A stretch of DNA of 64,000 nt from Mesorhizobium erdmanii USDA 3471. GTDB lineage: Bacteria; Pseudomonadota; Alphaproteobacteria; Rhizobiales; Rhizobiaceae. Location: the NCBI RefSeq assembly GCF_000472705.1, contig NZ_AXAE01000011.1:186001-250000 (forward strand), given 5' to 3'. Below the pieces are notes generated by a model. The model was not told the origin of the DNA. It saw only the letters and a list, made by a program, of their open reading frames with translations, and made no database searches. Position numbers and translations under genes: made by a program. Positions 1 to 8,817 of this stretch are shown in pieces (position 1 is the first letter of the stretch; each line of letters starts with the position of its first letter).

Positions 1-54
1 AAGTCAACTGCCGCGCGAAAACGCCGCTCCGTGACGTTTTTCTGCAAACCAGGA

Positions 55-423
55 TCAGCGATTGATTGCGGCGATGAAATCGCGCACTTCGTCGATCAAC
101 GTGCCAAGCCGCTTGAGGATTTGGCGATCTTCCGGCCGCTGCTCGATCTCGGTGACGCAATCAGCGATGGCGAAGGCGCCGACGCCGCGAGCCGACCCTT
201 TCAAGCCATGCGCCAGCAGCAGCCGATCCTTGACATCGGCATCGACTATTTTGTCGCGCACCGACAGCGCCTGCTGTACAAACAGCGCCAGCAACTCCTG
301 CTCGAGGGCGCGATCGCCCATCGTTTGCCGGGCAAGGTGTGCCAAATCGACCGGTCGGGACTGTCTTGTTCCCGATACGTCGCCCCCGGGCATTGAGAAG
401 GCAATGCCGCTTTCGCCACGCAT
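55..423 (-). CDS. Hpt domain (histidine phosphotransfer) protein
   Basis: A 122-residue protein that matches a single histidine-phosphotransfer (Hpt) domain. The motif HGLKGSARGVGA at about residues 73-84 carries the histidine that accepts phosphate in phosphorelays, and the rest is a predicted four-helix bundle. No kinase or receiver domain is attached, so it would act as a free cytoplasmic phosphate shuttle between a hybrid histidine kinase and a response regulator. Neither partner is in the window. It is transcribed away from the large polar coiled-coil gene, with which it shares a 271-bp intergenic region. The partner system cannot be told from sequence. Confidence 0.85.
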   Translation of the reverse strand: MRGESGIAFSMPGGDVSGTRQSRPVDLAHLARQTMGDRALEQELLALFVQQALSVRDKIVDADVKDRLLLAHGLKGSARGVGAFAIADCVTEIEQRPEDRQILKRLGTLIDEVRDFIAAINR

Positions 424-537
424 GAACTCGAACTCCGTTTCTTCGGTCGCCCGAAAAACTAGGCGAATCCAATGGACAACGGGTTAATGAATGGCCGGGA
501 AAAATGTTGCGAAAGCGGCGCCCAAATCACGCTTCCG

Positions 538-553
538 TTAACCTTATATTTAA
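538..553. promoter_or_regulatory. AT-rich CtrA-like site upstream of the polar protein gene
   Basis: The GC-rich intergenic region between the Hpt gene and the polar protein gene contains the AT-rich sequence TTAACCTTATATTTAA. It resembles the alphaproteobacterial CtrA box TTAA-N7-TTAA, but the spacing here is 8 rather than 7. It lies about 150 bp upstream of the chosen start codon. A second TTAA occurs near position 484. Cell-cycle control would suit a pole-organising gene, but this is inference from an imperfect match. Confidence 0.3.
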
Positions 554-694
554 AGTTTTACGTATCCCGCGGAATGCATGTTTTCTTTACCCCCCTGTGT
601 CATTACGATACGAGGGTCCATTTTCAGCCTCCTGCGCGGGGGTACGACAAAGACAATTATAAGCCCGCGGCAGCTAGTACAGGGTAGCGAAGGC

Positions 695-3600
695 ATGGCA
701 AAGAAACCAACGACCACGACGAGAACTCTCGACAGCGACGTGGCCAGGGAACTGGAAAAAGCGCTCGATCTCGACCTCAGCAGCGATGTCGGCAGCGGCG
801 ATCTCGACATCGCGGCTTCGATGGAAGATCTGGAAGCGCAGATATCCCAGGCCGCCGATGAACTGGCCCGCGAAGGACGCAACCAGAAGCCGGCACCTGC
901 CGCCAATCAGCCCCTCATTGCCAATCAGCCCGCCAAACCCGCGCCGAAGGCAAAGCCCGCCGAACTGCGCCCTGTGGAGACACGTAGCAACGGCAGTGGC
1001 ACGCAGCCCACCGGCTTTGCACCGGCCAATGACGATCGCCAGAAGGATTACAAGACACTCCTGCATAGCCTCAACAGGCGCGCTTCCAACACCGTCTACT
1101 GGATTGTTGCCTTCGTTTCGCTCGCCTGGATCGCCGGCGCCGGCGGACTGGCCAACCTGCTGTTCGGACCGAGCATCTGGCGGATCCGCACGCTCGACCA
1201 GTTCCTTGCCCGTCCCGAGCTGATTGGCCTCGCCATCGCGGCGATCGTGCCGATCATCCTGTTCTGGGCCTTCGCGGCCATGATCCGCCGCGCCCAGGAC
1301 ATGCGCATTGCCGCACAGTCGATGACGGAAGTGGCCTTCCGCCTGACCGAGCCGGAAAACATGGCGCAAGATCGCGTCATGATGATCGGCCAGGCCGTTC
1401 GCCGCGAGGTGGCGGCGATGGGCGAAGGCATCGAACGCACGCTTGCCCGCGCCGTGGAGCTGGAAACGCTGGTTCACAGCGAAGTCAACCAGATCGAGCG
1501 CTCCTATTCGGAGAACGAAACCCGCATCCGGTCGCTCGTCGACGGGCTCGGCAGCGAGCGCGAGGCTGTCGTCACCCATGCCGAGCGGGTCCGCGCCTCC
1601 ATTTCGGGTGCGCATGAGACGCTTCGAGACGAGATCGGCGCTGCAAGCGATATCATCCGTGATTCGATCCTCAACGCATCGACCAAGCTGTCGATGACGA
1701 TCACCAATTCTGGCGACACGTTGATCGACCGTATCAATGAAAGCTCGATGTCGATATTCGATTCGGTGGAAGGCCGCCTCGACAGCATCACCGACAGGCT
1801 GTCGACCTCTGGCGAGGCCTTCGCCAGCCTGCTCGACACGCGCATTGCCAAGCTGACGGACACGACGGATGGCCTGACCCGGTCGCTGACCGATCTGCTC
1901 GACGATCGCACCACTGGCATGGTGTCGCTGCTTGGCGGCGCCGCGCGCACTCTCAATTCGGAATTCGAAGCCAGCCTCAATGGCATCGAGCGCACGCTGG
2001 CCGAACGCGGACAGGCGCTGATCAGCGAGTTCCAGACCCGCGCCGAGGCGCTCGACACCGGCACGCAGAAGCTCAACGCCGCGCTCGAGGCCCGCGCGCG
2101 CCAGATCAACGAGACGCTGGTCGAGCGCGCCCGCGAAATCGCTCACACCTTCGCCGAGAGCAAGGACACGCTGGCCGCGATGATCGATCAGGGCAAGACC
2201 CAGATCGGCGCCGACATGGCCGACATCGTCACCTCGACTTCAAGCATGCTGGAGGCTCGTGCCAGCGACTTCGCCGGCCGCATGGAAGCGGCGCGCCATG
2301 TCGTCTCGCGTTCCTTCGACAGCGACATCCAGCGGCTTGCCGACGCCCGCGTCGGTATCGAGGAAGCCGTCGAGAACCACAGCCGCAAGCTCTCCGAAAG
2401 CCGCGAGCGCATGGCCGCCGCCATGGAGGCGGATCTGGCGAAATTCGACGAGGGCCGCGCCGGCATCGATGCCGCGGTGACCAACCAGGTGCAGAAGCTG
2501 GCCGAAGGCCGCACCCTGATCGCGCGCGCCCTCGAAGAGGATCTGCGCAAGGTCAATGAATCGCGCGCTGCCATCGATGCGTCGCTCGGCAGCCACCTCG
2601 AAAGACTGGAAGAAGGCCGCAACAGGCTTTCCCTTGCTCTTAACGAAGACTCTGGGAAACTCGTGCAAGCCCGTACGGTCATTGATGAAATGGTCGCCGG
2701 TCATGTTGGCAAACTTGCCGAAGGCCGCAACATCCTGTCGCGCGCCCTGGAAGCAGACCTCGGCAAACTGTCCGACAGCCGCGCCAGCATCGACGGTCTG
2801 GTCGCCGGCCAGGTCGAGAAGATCGCCGAGGGCCGCGCGGTGCTCGCCAAGGCGTTGGAGAACGACATTGTCGGCATCAAGAGCCTGATCGAAACGCATT
2901 CGACGAAGCTGGCGGAAGACCGCAGCCAGCTCGGCCGTTCGCTCGAGAACGACCTTTCCGGCATCAGGAGCCTGCTCGACGATCATTCGGGAAGGCTTGC
3001 CAACGACCGCAGCCTGCTCTCGCAGACACTCGAAGCCGACCTTGCCAAGCTGGCCGAAAGCCGCTCGAGCATCGACGGTCTCGTCGCCGGCCAGGTCGAG
3101 AAGCTGGCCGAGGGTCGCGACATCCTCAAGCGCGCGCTGGAATCGGACCTCAACACCATAAAGGGCGTCATATCCAGCCAGTCGGAAAAGCTGGCTGAGG
3201 ATCGCGGGCAACTTTCGCGCGTCCTGGAGGCCGACCTGCAGAATGTGAACAGCGTCATATCAGACCACATGAACAGGCTGGTTCAGGATCGTTCGACCCT
3301 GTCGAAGGCACTCGAGGACGACCTCGCCAAGCTGGCCGAGAGCCGCTCCAGCATCGACGGCCTGGTTGCCGGTCAGGTCGAGAAGTTGTCGGAAGGCCGC
3401 GACATCCTGCGGCGCGCCCTCGAAGCCGACCTCAACACGATCAAAAACACCGTTGCCGACCAGTCGCAGAAGCTGGTCGACGACCGCGCCCAGTTCGCCC
3501 GGGCGCTGGAAGCCGATCTCGACAGCGTCAACAGCCTCGTCAACAGCCATGGCGAGAAGTTGGTGCAGGACCGGTCGACGCTGTCGAAGGCGTTGGAGGA

Positions 3601-6600
3601 CGATTTGGCCAAACTGGCTGAGAGCCGGTCCAGCATTGACGGGCTGGTTTCGGGCCAGGTCGAGAAGCTCGCCGAAGGCCGAGATATCCTCAAGCGGGCT
3701 TTGGAAACCGACCTCAACACAATCAGAGGTGTAGTAACTGACCATTCGCAGAAGCTGGTCGACGACCGCGCGCAGTTCGCGCGAGCTCTGGAGGCCGACC
3801 TCGAAAGCGTCAGCGGCCTGGTCAACAGCCATGCCGAGAGGCTTGTCCAGGAGCGTTCGACCCTGTCGAGGGCCCTGGAGGACGATCTTGCCAAGCTGGC
3901 CGACAGCCGCTCCAGCATCGACGGCCTGGTCGCAGGCCAGGTGGAAAAGCTGGCGGAAGGCCGCGACGTTCTCAAGCGCGCCCTCGAAGCTGATCTCGCC
4001 AAGCTGGCCGAGAGCCGCTCGAGCATCGACGGCCTGGTCGCAGGCCAAGTGGAAAAGCTGGCCGAAGGCCGCGACATTCTCAAGCGCGCGCTGGAATCGG
4101 ACCTGAACACCATCAAGGACGTGATATCCAGCCAGTCGGAAAAGCTGGTGGAGGATCGCGGGCAGCTTTCGCAGGCTCTCGAGGCCGACCTGCAGAAGCT
4201 CACCGAAAGCCGCGGTGAGATCGATAGCATCATTGCCGGTCATGTCGGCAAGCTGGCCGAGGGCCGCAACATGCTGAGCCGCGCACTGGAAGACGATCTC
4301 GGCAAGCTCGCCGAGACGCGCAAGGACGTCGACCGCTCGCTGTCCGGACATATCGACCAGATCGCGGCCCGGAGCACCGACATTTCGAGCGCGATCGCGG
4401 CCGACGTGGACAAGATCGAGCAGGCGTTCAGCCGTCAGACCGGCATCATCGAGGAACGCTCCGGAACCATGGAGCGTGCGCTCTCGACCGGCGTAGACAA
4501 TGTCCGCAGCGTGCTCGAAAAGAGCGCGGTCTTCGTCGCCGGTGCCTTGCGCGACAAGGTCCTGGAAGTCACCAGCACGCTGCATGAACAGGCCGGCGCG
4601 GCCTTCAGCGACGCCGATCGCAAGATCGCCGAACGCGCCGAGCAGACATCCGCCGCGCTTCTGGCACGGGCTGAAGACATCGCCCGCACCTTCGAGGAGG
4701 CCGATCGTCGCCTCCACGCCCGTGCGGAAGATACCTCGAACGCCTTGCTCGCCCGTGCCGACGACACCTCCAGCTCACTGCTGGCCCGTGCCCATGAGAG
4801 CGCCGATCAGTTGGCCGCCCGCGCCAGCGAGATCGCCGGCGCCTTCGATCTCGCCGACCAGAAGCTCGCCGCCCGCGCCCAGGCAACCACCGACCAGTTG
4901 GCCGCCCGGGCTCAGGATACCGCGGATCATCTGGCCTCCCGAGCAAACGAGATTGCCGGAGCCTTCGACGCGGCCGACCAGAAGCTGGTTGCCCGCGCCG
5001 TCGAGACGGCACAGTCGCTGGCCGCCCGCGCCGGCGACATCCTGCGCAACTTCGAAAGCGCCGACCAGCGGCTCGGTGTGCGCATCGGCGAATCCGCCGA
5101 GGCGCTCGCCGCCCGTGCGTCTGATCTCGGCCGCATCTTTGATGCCGCCGACCAGCAATTGGTCGCCCGCATCGCGGAAGGTTCGGACGCGCTCTCGAAC
5201 CGCGCCTCGGAAATCGGCCGTATCTTCGACGAGGCCGACCAGCGCCTGGTGTCGCGTATCGCCGACAGCACGTCGACAATCGGCGAACATGCGCAGACCA
5301 TCGTCGGTGCCTTCGCCAGCACCGAGCAGAGGGTTGCCGACCGTGCGCGCCAGACCGGCCAGGAGATGGCCGTGCATGCTCGCGAAATCGAGCAGGCGCT
5401 CGCCGGCGCCGACGAACGTCTTGCATCGAGCGCGGTGGCCGCGGCCGCCCGTGTCGAGGAGCAGATCGCCAGCGTCGAGAGCCGCCTCGCCTACACCACC
5501 GAGGCGATGGGCCAAAGGCTCAACGAGCAGGTATCGACCGCCGAGGCGCAGCTCGTTTCGCGTGCCAATGTTATTGCCGAGACCTTCACCGCGGTTGGCC
5601 AGCATATCGGCCAGAGCACCAACGACGCCGCCAAGACGATCGGCGCCAACACCCGCGAACTCAACACCATGCTCGCGGCGCGGTCGGCCGAAATGTCCAA
5701 GATCCTCGACGAGACCGCGCGGCCCTTGGTCGAGCGCTTCGCCCAGGGCGGCTCCGAACTGCAAAAGAGCATGGAAGAGGTCACCGAACGCGCCACCGAG
5801 AAGCTGCGCAGCGAAAATGCAGCGCTCGTCAACGCGCTCGCCAGCCGCACCGCCGAGACGTTGTCGGCGGTCGAAGGCGCCCGCTCGTCGCTGTCCGACA
5901 GTGTTGCCGACCTGATCGGCCGCATGACCACGTCCAGCTCGCAGCTCGGTCAGCTGATCGAGCAGGCCGCCGTCAATCTCGGCCAGGTCGACGAGCGCCT
6001 GACCGGCAGCACGCAGAGCTTCGCGGCGACCACCGAAAAGGCGGCGCAGACTTTCGCCAGCTCGGCGCGTCTGGTCGACTCGAACACCACAAGGTTGACG
6101 GAACTGTCCTCGTCGACCTTGCGCGAAGTGGCCTCGATCGCCACCAAGTTCGATGAACATAGCCGTCTGCTGGCCAGCGCCTCGGACCTGTTGAGCTCGG
6201 CCCAGAGCAACCTCGAGCACACGCTGGAAAGGCAGTCGTCGCTCGAAGACCTCGCCGTCGGCCTGGTCAAGAAGTCGGAAGATCTCGAAAGGGTCATGCG
6301 CTCGTTCGAAAACCTCGTCGGCCAGACGCTGCAGAACGCCGAAGGCAAGACGATGGAGTCGGCCGACAAGATCCGCAACGCCATCACCGACGTCGTCGAT
6401 TCGGCGACCAAGCGCTTCGCCGATGCGACCGAGGAGATGCGGCGCACGGCGGGCTCGATCAAGAGCGAGCTCGACCTCACCCGCGCCGAGCTCAAGAAAG
6501 GTGTCATCGAGATGCCGGAAGAGGCCAAGGAATCGACCTCTGCCATCCGCCGCGCCGTTTCCGAGCAGATCAACGCCCTGAAGGAACTTTCCGACATCGT

Positions 6601-7297
6601 TGCGAAGTCCGGGCGCGGCGGCGACACCTCGGAGCGCCCGTTGCGCCCGGCGCCACAGGCGCCGGCGGCACGTCCCGCCGAGCCGCCGCGTCGTGCGCCG
6701 GCACCCCAGCCGGAGCTCCGCACGCCTCAGGCGCCGCTGGGTGGCGCGGCACTGCGCGGCACGCTCGACCTCGAGCGTCCGGCCGAGGCGGCACCACGCC
6801 AGCGTCCTGACGCCAACGCCCGCACGCCGCAGGGCGGCTGGGTGCGCGACCTCCTGAGCGCGGCGTCAACCGATGCGGATCTAAGGCCGGCAGCACCACC
6901 TTCGGCGCCCGCGGAAGCACCGCGCGCGGCCCCTGCCCAGCGCTCGCCCTTGCATGTCGTGGAATCGCTGAACTCACTCTCCGTCGACATCGCACGGGCC
7001 ATCGACCACGATGCCTCGATCGAGTTGTGGAACCGCTATCGGCGCGGCGAGCGGGACGTGTTCACGCGCCGGCTCTATACGCTGAAGGGTCAGCAGACGT
7101 TCGACGAGATCCGCCGCAAGTATCAGGGCGAGGCCGAGTTCCGCGCCGCCGTCGACCGTTACTGCGACGACTTCGAGAAGCTGCTCAAGGACGTCTCGCG
7201 CAATGACCGCGACAACATCATGGCGCAGACTTACCTGACCTCGGACACCGGCAAGGTCTACACGATGCTGGCCCACGCCAGCGGCCGTCTGCATTAG
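695..7297 (+). CDS. gpr: Growth Pole Ring (GPR)-like giant coiled-coil polarity protein
   Basis: A 2200-residue protein. The start at 695 (MAKKPTTTTR) is chosen over an upstream in-frame start at 578 because family-like sequence begins there. Order: an acidic, low-complexity N-terminus (1-130), two membrane segments at about 134-156 and 176-195, then some 1700 residues of almost continuous helical coiled coil, a Pro/Ala-rich linker (about 2010-2090), and a conserved globular C-terminus of about 110 residues. The coiled coil contains near-identical repeats around SSIDGLVAGQVEKLAEGRD and a later set around LAARA and FDAADQ. Length, two TMs and coiled-coil architecture match the rhizobial growth-pole-ring protein described in Agrobacterium tumefaciens, which forms a ring at the growing pole and is needed for polar growth and rod shape. 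Role here is inferred from that family. Rhizobial annotations often call such proteins kinesin-like or apolipoprotein-like. Confidence 0.8.
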   Translation: MAKKPTTTTRTLDSDVARELEKALDLDLSSDVGSGDLDIAASMEDLEAQISQAADELAREGRNQKPAPAANQPLIANQPAKPAPKAKPAELRPVETRSNGSGTQPTGFAPANDDRQKDYKTLLHSLNRRASNTVYWIVAFVSLAWIAGAGGLANLLFGPSIWRIRTLDQFLARPELIGLAIAAIVPIILFWAFAAMIRRAQDMRIAAQSMTEVAFRLTEPENMAQDRVMMIGQAVRREVAAMGEGIERTLARAVELETLVHSEVNQIERSYSENETRIRSLVDGLGSEREAVVTHAERVRASISGAHETLRDEIGAASDIIRDSILNASTKLSMTITNSGDTLIDRINESSMSIFDSVEGRLDSITDRLSTSGEAFASLLDTRIAKLTDTTDGLTRSLTDLLDDRTTGMVSLLGGAARTLNSEFEASLNGIERTLAERGQALISEFQTRAEALDTGTQKLNAALEARARQINETLVERAREIAHTFAESKDTLAAMIDQGKTQIGADMADIVTSTSSMLEARASDFAGRMEAARHVVSRSFDSDIQRLADARVGIEEAVENHSRKLSESRERMAAAMEADLAKFDEGRAGIDAAVTNQVQKLAEGRTLIARALEEDLRKVNESRAAIDASLGSHLERLEEGRNRLSLALNEDSGKLVQARTVIDEMVAGHVGKLAEGRNILSRALEADLGKLSDSRASIDGLVAGQVEKIAEGRAVLAKALENDIVGIKSLIETHSTKLAEDRSQLGRSLENDLSGIRSLLDDHSGRLANDRSLLSQTLEADLAKLAESRSSIDGLVAGQVEKLAEGRDILKRALESDLNTIKGVISSQSEKLAEDRGQLSRVLEADLQNVNSVISDHMNRLVQDRSTLSKALEDDLAKLAESRSSIDGLVAGQVEKLSEGRDILRRALEADLNTIKNTVADQSQKLVDDRAQFARALEADLDSVNSLVNSHGEKLVQDRSTLSKALEDDLAKLAESRSSIDGLVSGQVEKLAEGRDILKRALETDLNTIRGVVTDHSQKLVDDRAQFARALEADLESVSGLVNSHAERLVQERSTLSRALEDDLAKLADSRSSIDGLVAGQVEKLAEGRDVLKRALEADLAKLAESRSSIDGLVAGQVEKLAEGRDILKRALESDLNTIKDVISSQSEKLVEDRGQLSQALEADLQKLTESRGEIDSIIAGHVGKLAEGRNMLSRALEDDLGKLAETRKDVDRSLSGHIDQIAARSTDISSAIAADVDKIEQAFSRQTGIIEERSGTMERALSTGVDNVRSVLEKSAVFVAGALRDKVLEVTSTLHEQAGAAFSDADRKIAERAEQTSAALLARAEDIARTFEEADRRLHARAEDTSNALLARADDTSSSLLARAHESADQLAARASEIAGAFDLADQKLAARAQATTDQLAARAQDTADHLASRANEIAGAFDAADQKLVARAVETAQSLAARAGDILRNFESADQRLGVRIGESAEALAARASDLGRIFDAADQQLVARIAEGSDALSNRASEIGRIFDEADQRLVSRIADSTSTIGEHAQTIVGAFASTEQRVADRARQTGQEMAVHAREIEQALAGADERLASSAVAAAARVEEQIASVESRLAYTTEAMGQRLNEQVSTAEAQLVSRANVIAETFTAVGQHIGQSTNDAAKTIGANTRELNTMLAARSAEMSKILDETARPLVERFAQGGSELQKSMEEVTERATEKLRSENAALVNALASRTAETLSAVEGARSSLSDSVADLIGRMTTSSSQLGQLIEQAAVNLGQVDERLTGSTQSFAATTEKAAQTFASSARLVDSNTTRLTELSSSTLREVASIATKFDEHSRLLASASDLLSSAQSNLEHTLERQSSLEDLAVGLVKKSEDLERVMRSFENLVGQTLQNAEGKTMESADKIRNAITDVVDSATKRFADATEEMRRTAGSIKSELDLTRAELKKGVIEMPEEAKESTSAIRRAVSEQINALKELSDIVAKSGRGGDTSERPLRPAPQAPAARPAEPPRRAPAPQPELRTPQAPLGGAALRGTLDLERPAEAAPRQRPDANARTPQGGWVRDLLSAASTDADLRPAAPPSAPAEAPRAAPAQRSPLHVVESLNSLSVDIARAIDHDASIELWNRYRRGERDVFTRRLYTLKGQQTFDEIRRKYQGEAEFRAAVDRYCDDFEKLLKDVSRNDRDNIMAQTYLTSDTGKVYTMLAHASGRLH
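2350..4330 (+). repeat. Internal tandem repeats within the gpr-like gene
   Basis: This part of the gene codes for consecutive repeats of roughly 35-70 residues containing S(R/A)SIDGLV(A/S)GQVEK(L/I). I count six copies of that core, at about 2785, 3065, 3347, 3629, 3911 and 4019. The DNA is also conserved: about 160 bp starting near 3058 and near 4014 are nearly identical. Such repeats make the region prone to slippage or recombination and to assembly collapse. Confidence 0.85.
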
Positions 7298-7308
7298 CCA
7301 GTATTAGA

Positions 7309-7334
7309 ACGGGTGGGGCCATGGCCCCACCCGT
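7309..7334. terminator. Perfect 26-nt palindrome after the gpr-like gene
   Basis: The sequence reads ACGGGTGGGGCC then ATGGCCCCACCCGT, a perfect palindrome beginning 12 nt after the stop codon. As RNA it would form a very strong GC stem. There is no T-run after it, so it is not a textbook intrinsic terminator. It may be an mRNA 3' stabiliser or a terminator that does not need a U tract. Confidence 0.5.
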
Positions 7335-7483
7335 CGCTGATTCTGTCAAGCGCTGAACCATCCCCACCGGCGCAGCAAGCCGATGGATGGGTTGGACAAG
7401 CCCGCAACGCAAAATCCGATGCCGGCCACGCGAAGACCACGAGTGAACCGGCTGCGCCGACCCTCGCCCAAAGGGTGCTAACC

Positions 7484-8098
7484 GTGAAGACGGCAATCAT
7501 ATTCGACTGCGAATTTCTCTGCCTTGAGGGCTCGCAACGCAGATTCTGGTGCGCGGCCCACGATCCCGACCCGGTCATCGCCCAGATCGGCGCCGTCAGG
7601 CTTGGTCTCGAAGACGACTTTCCTCTGCTCGGCACGCACAAGGCCTATGTCAGGCCGATCGACCGGCTTGGCCAGAGATACGCACTCGACCCGTTCTTCA
7701 CCAAACTGACCGGCATCACCGAGGACGACATCGACACAATGGGGATCGCGCTGGGAGAAGCCCTTGCGGAGGTCGATCGGTTTTCCGGTGGCGCGCGATT
7801 CTGGTCCTGGGGCAAGGACGAACTGAACATGATCGCCATCAGCTGCTATGTCGCGGGCATCCAGCCTTCCATCCCGGCCACTCGGTTTGACAACGCTGTC
7901 AAGCTGCTGATCGCCGCCGGGATGCCGATCGAGGATTTGGCGAGGACGCCGAGCAACAAGCTCGCGGGCTATTATGGCGTCGACCACCCGCCATTGCGGG
8001 GCCACGACGCGCTCGACGATGCACTGTCTGTTGCCTACACCTTGCAGTACCTGTTGAAGACCGGAAAGCTACGGCCGGATGTTTTCGACCGCCTCTAG
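7484..8098 (+). CDS. 3'-5' exonuclease-like (DEDD/RNase T fold) protein
   Basis: A protein of about 204 residues with an N-terminal FDCEF motif (the DxE of the DEDD exonuclease superfamily), a central acidic/aromatic stretch FWSWGKDELN, and a C-terminal HDALDDALSVAY motif matching the HxAxxD motif of the DEDDh subgroup. It would hydrolyse nucleic acid 3' ends using two metal ions. The GTG at 7484 is preferred because AAAGGG lies 8 nt upstream and the conserved domain starts directly after it. An in-frame ATG at 7313 lies within the palindrome and would add an unconserved extension. The substrate (DNA or RNA) is not visible. It stands alone between the polar protein gene and the convergent Mla operon. 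Confidence 0.7.
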   Translation: MKTAIIFDCEFLCLEGSQRRFWCAAHDPDPVIAQIGAVRLGLEDDFPLLGTHKAYVRPIDRLGQRYALDPFFTKLTGITEDDIDTMGIALGEALAEVDRFSGGARFWSWGKDELNMIAISCYVAGIQPSIPATRFDNAVKLLIAAGMPIEDLARTPSNKLAGYYGVDHPPLRGHDALDDALSVAYTLQYLLKTGKLRPDVFDRL

Positions 8099-8133
8099 CC
8101 CGGAAGCGTTGGTGCAGCAGGCGCGTCCGCCGC

Positions 8134-8730
8134 TCAGATCACCGAATCGGTCCAGCGGACGATCTGTCTGGCGGCATCGCCAAACGCGCTGTCTAGGGCG
8201 CCGACATAGGCGGCGTTGCCTTTGCCCGAAACGGGTGCGGTCGCGGTAAAGCTCTTGGAAGCCCGCACCTCGCCGTTGCGGTCGTTGAGCAATCGGACGA
8301 ACAGATCGACCTCGGCATGTTCACCGCCAGCGACGCGGACCTCGAACGACCGGATCTCGACGATGACCTGATAATCGATCGCCAGGCCCTCGCCCGGTTT
8401 GCCGACGCCGGCAAAGCTGCCCGAGCGCTGGAACGTCTCGCCCAGCCGCGCCTGCACGATCAGCGGCAGCCGGTCGGCCCACTGCGCGCCCTTCAGATAC
8501 TGGATCGACCGGTCGGAAGGCTTGATGACGATGTTCTGGCTATCCAGCGCCTTGAGCGCCGAGGGTTGCGCGATCAGGATCTGCTTGCGGCTATGGCCAT
8601 GCGCGTCGACCGAAGGCGCGGACAGCTCAAACGTATCGAGCGGCGCGGGACCACCGCCGGGCAGCGCCGCGCAGCTGGCGAGAGCCAAGGCAAGCAATGC
8701 CACGCCCGATCTGGACACAATCGACTTCAC
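8134..8730 (-). CDS. ABC-type transport auxiliary lipoprotein (PqiC/MCE-associated)
   Basis: A 198-residue protein with a lipoprotein signal: a hydrophobic stretch followed by the lipobox LALASC, giving lipidation at Cys20. The remainder resembles the ABC-type transport auxiliary lipoproteins that accompany MCE/Mla transporters, including the phrase APSVDAHGHSRKQILIAQP near the N-terminus. It is the last gene of the mlaE-mlaF-mlaD unit, 87 bp after mlaD. It probably sits in the outer membrane or periplasm and links the MCE protein with the outer membrane. No MlaC-type periplasmic carrier is seen, and this lipoprotein occupies its place in the operon. Confidence 0.75.
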   Translation of the reverse strand: MKSIVSRSGVALLALALASCAALPGGGPAPLDTFELSAPSVDAHGHSRKQILIAQPSALKALDSQNIVIKPSDRSIQYLKGAQWADRLPLIVQARLGETFQRSGSFAGVGKPGEGLAIDYQVIVEIRSFEVRVAGGEHAEVDLFVRLLNDRNGEVRASKSFTATAPVSGKGNAAYVGALDSAFGDAARQIVRWTDSVI

Positions 8731-8817
8731 GCGCGACCCCTGTAGTCCCCGTTATGTATCGACTTCAAAATAACCTGCATGCGCAGTGCCTGTTTCTGGG
8801 GCGCAGAGGCGCCGAAG

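Noticed and set aside
4500..5915. Long alternative frames opposite or within the polar protein gene
   Set aside because: High GC content and repetitive codons produce open shadow frames. Their Arg/Pro/Ser-rich composition is typical of out-of-frame translation.
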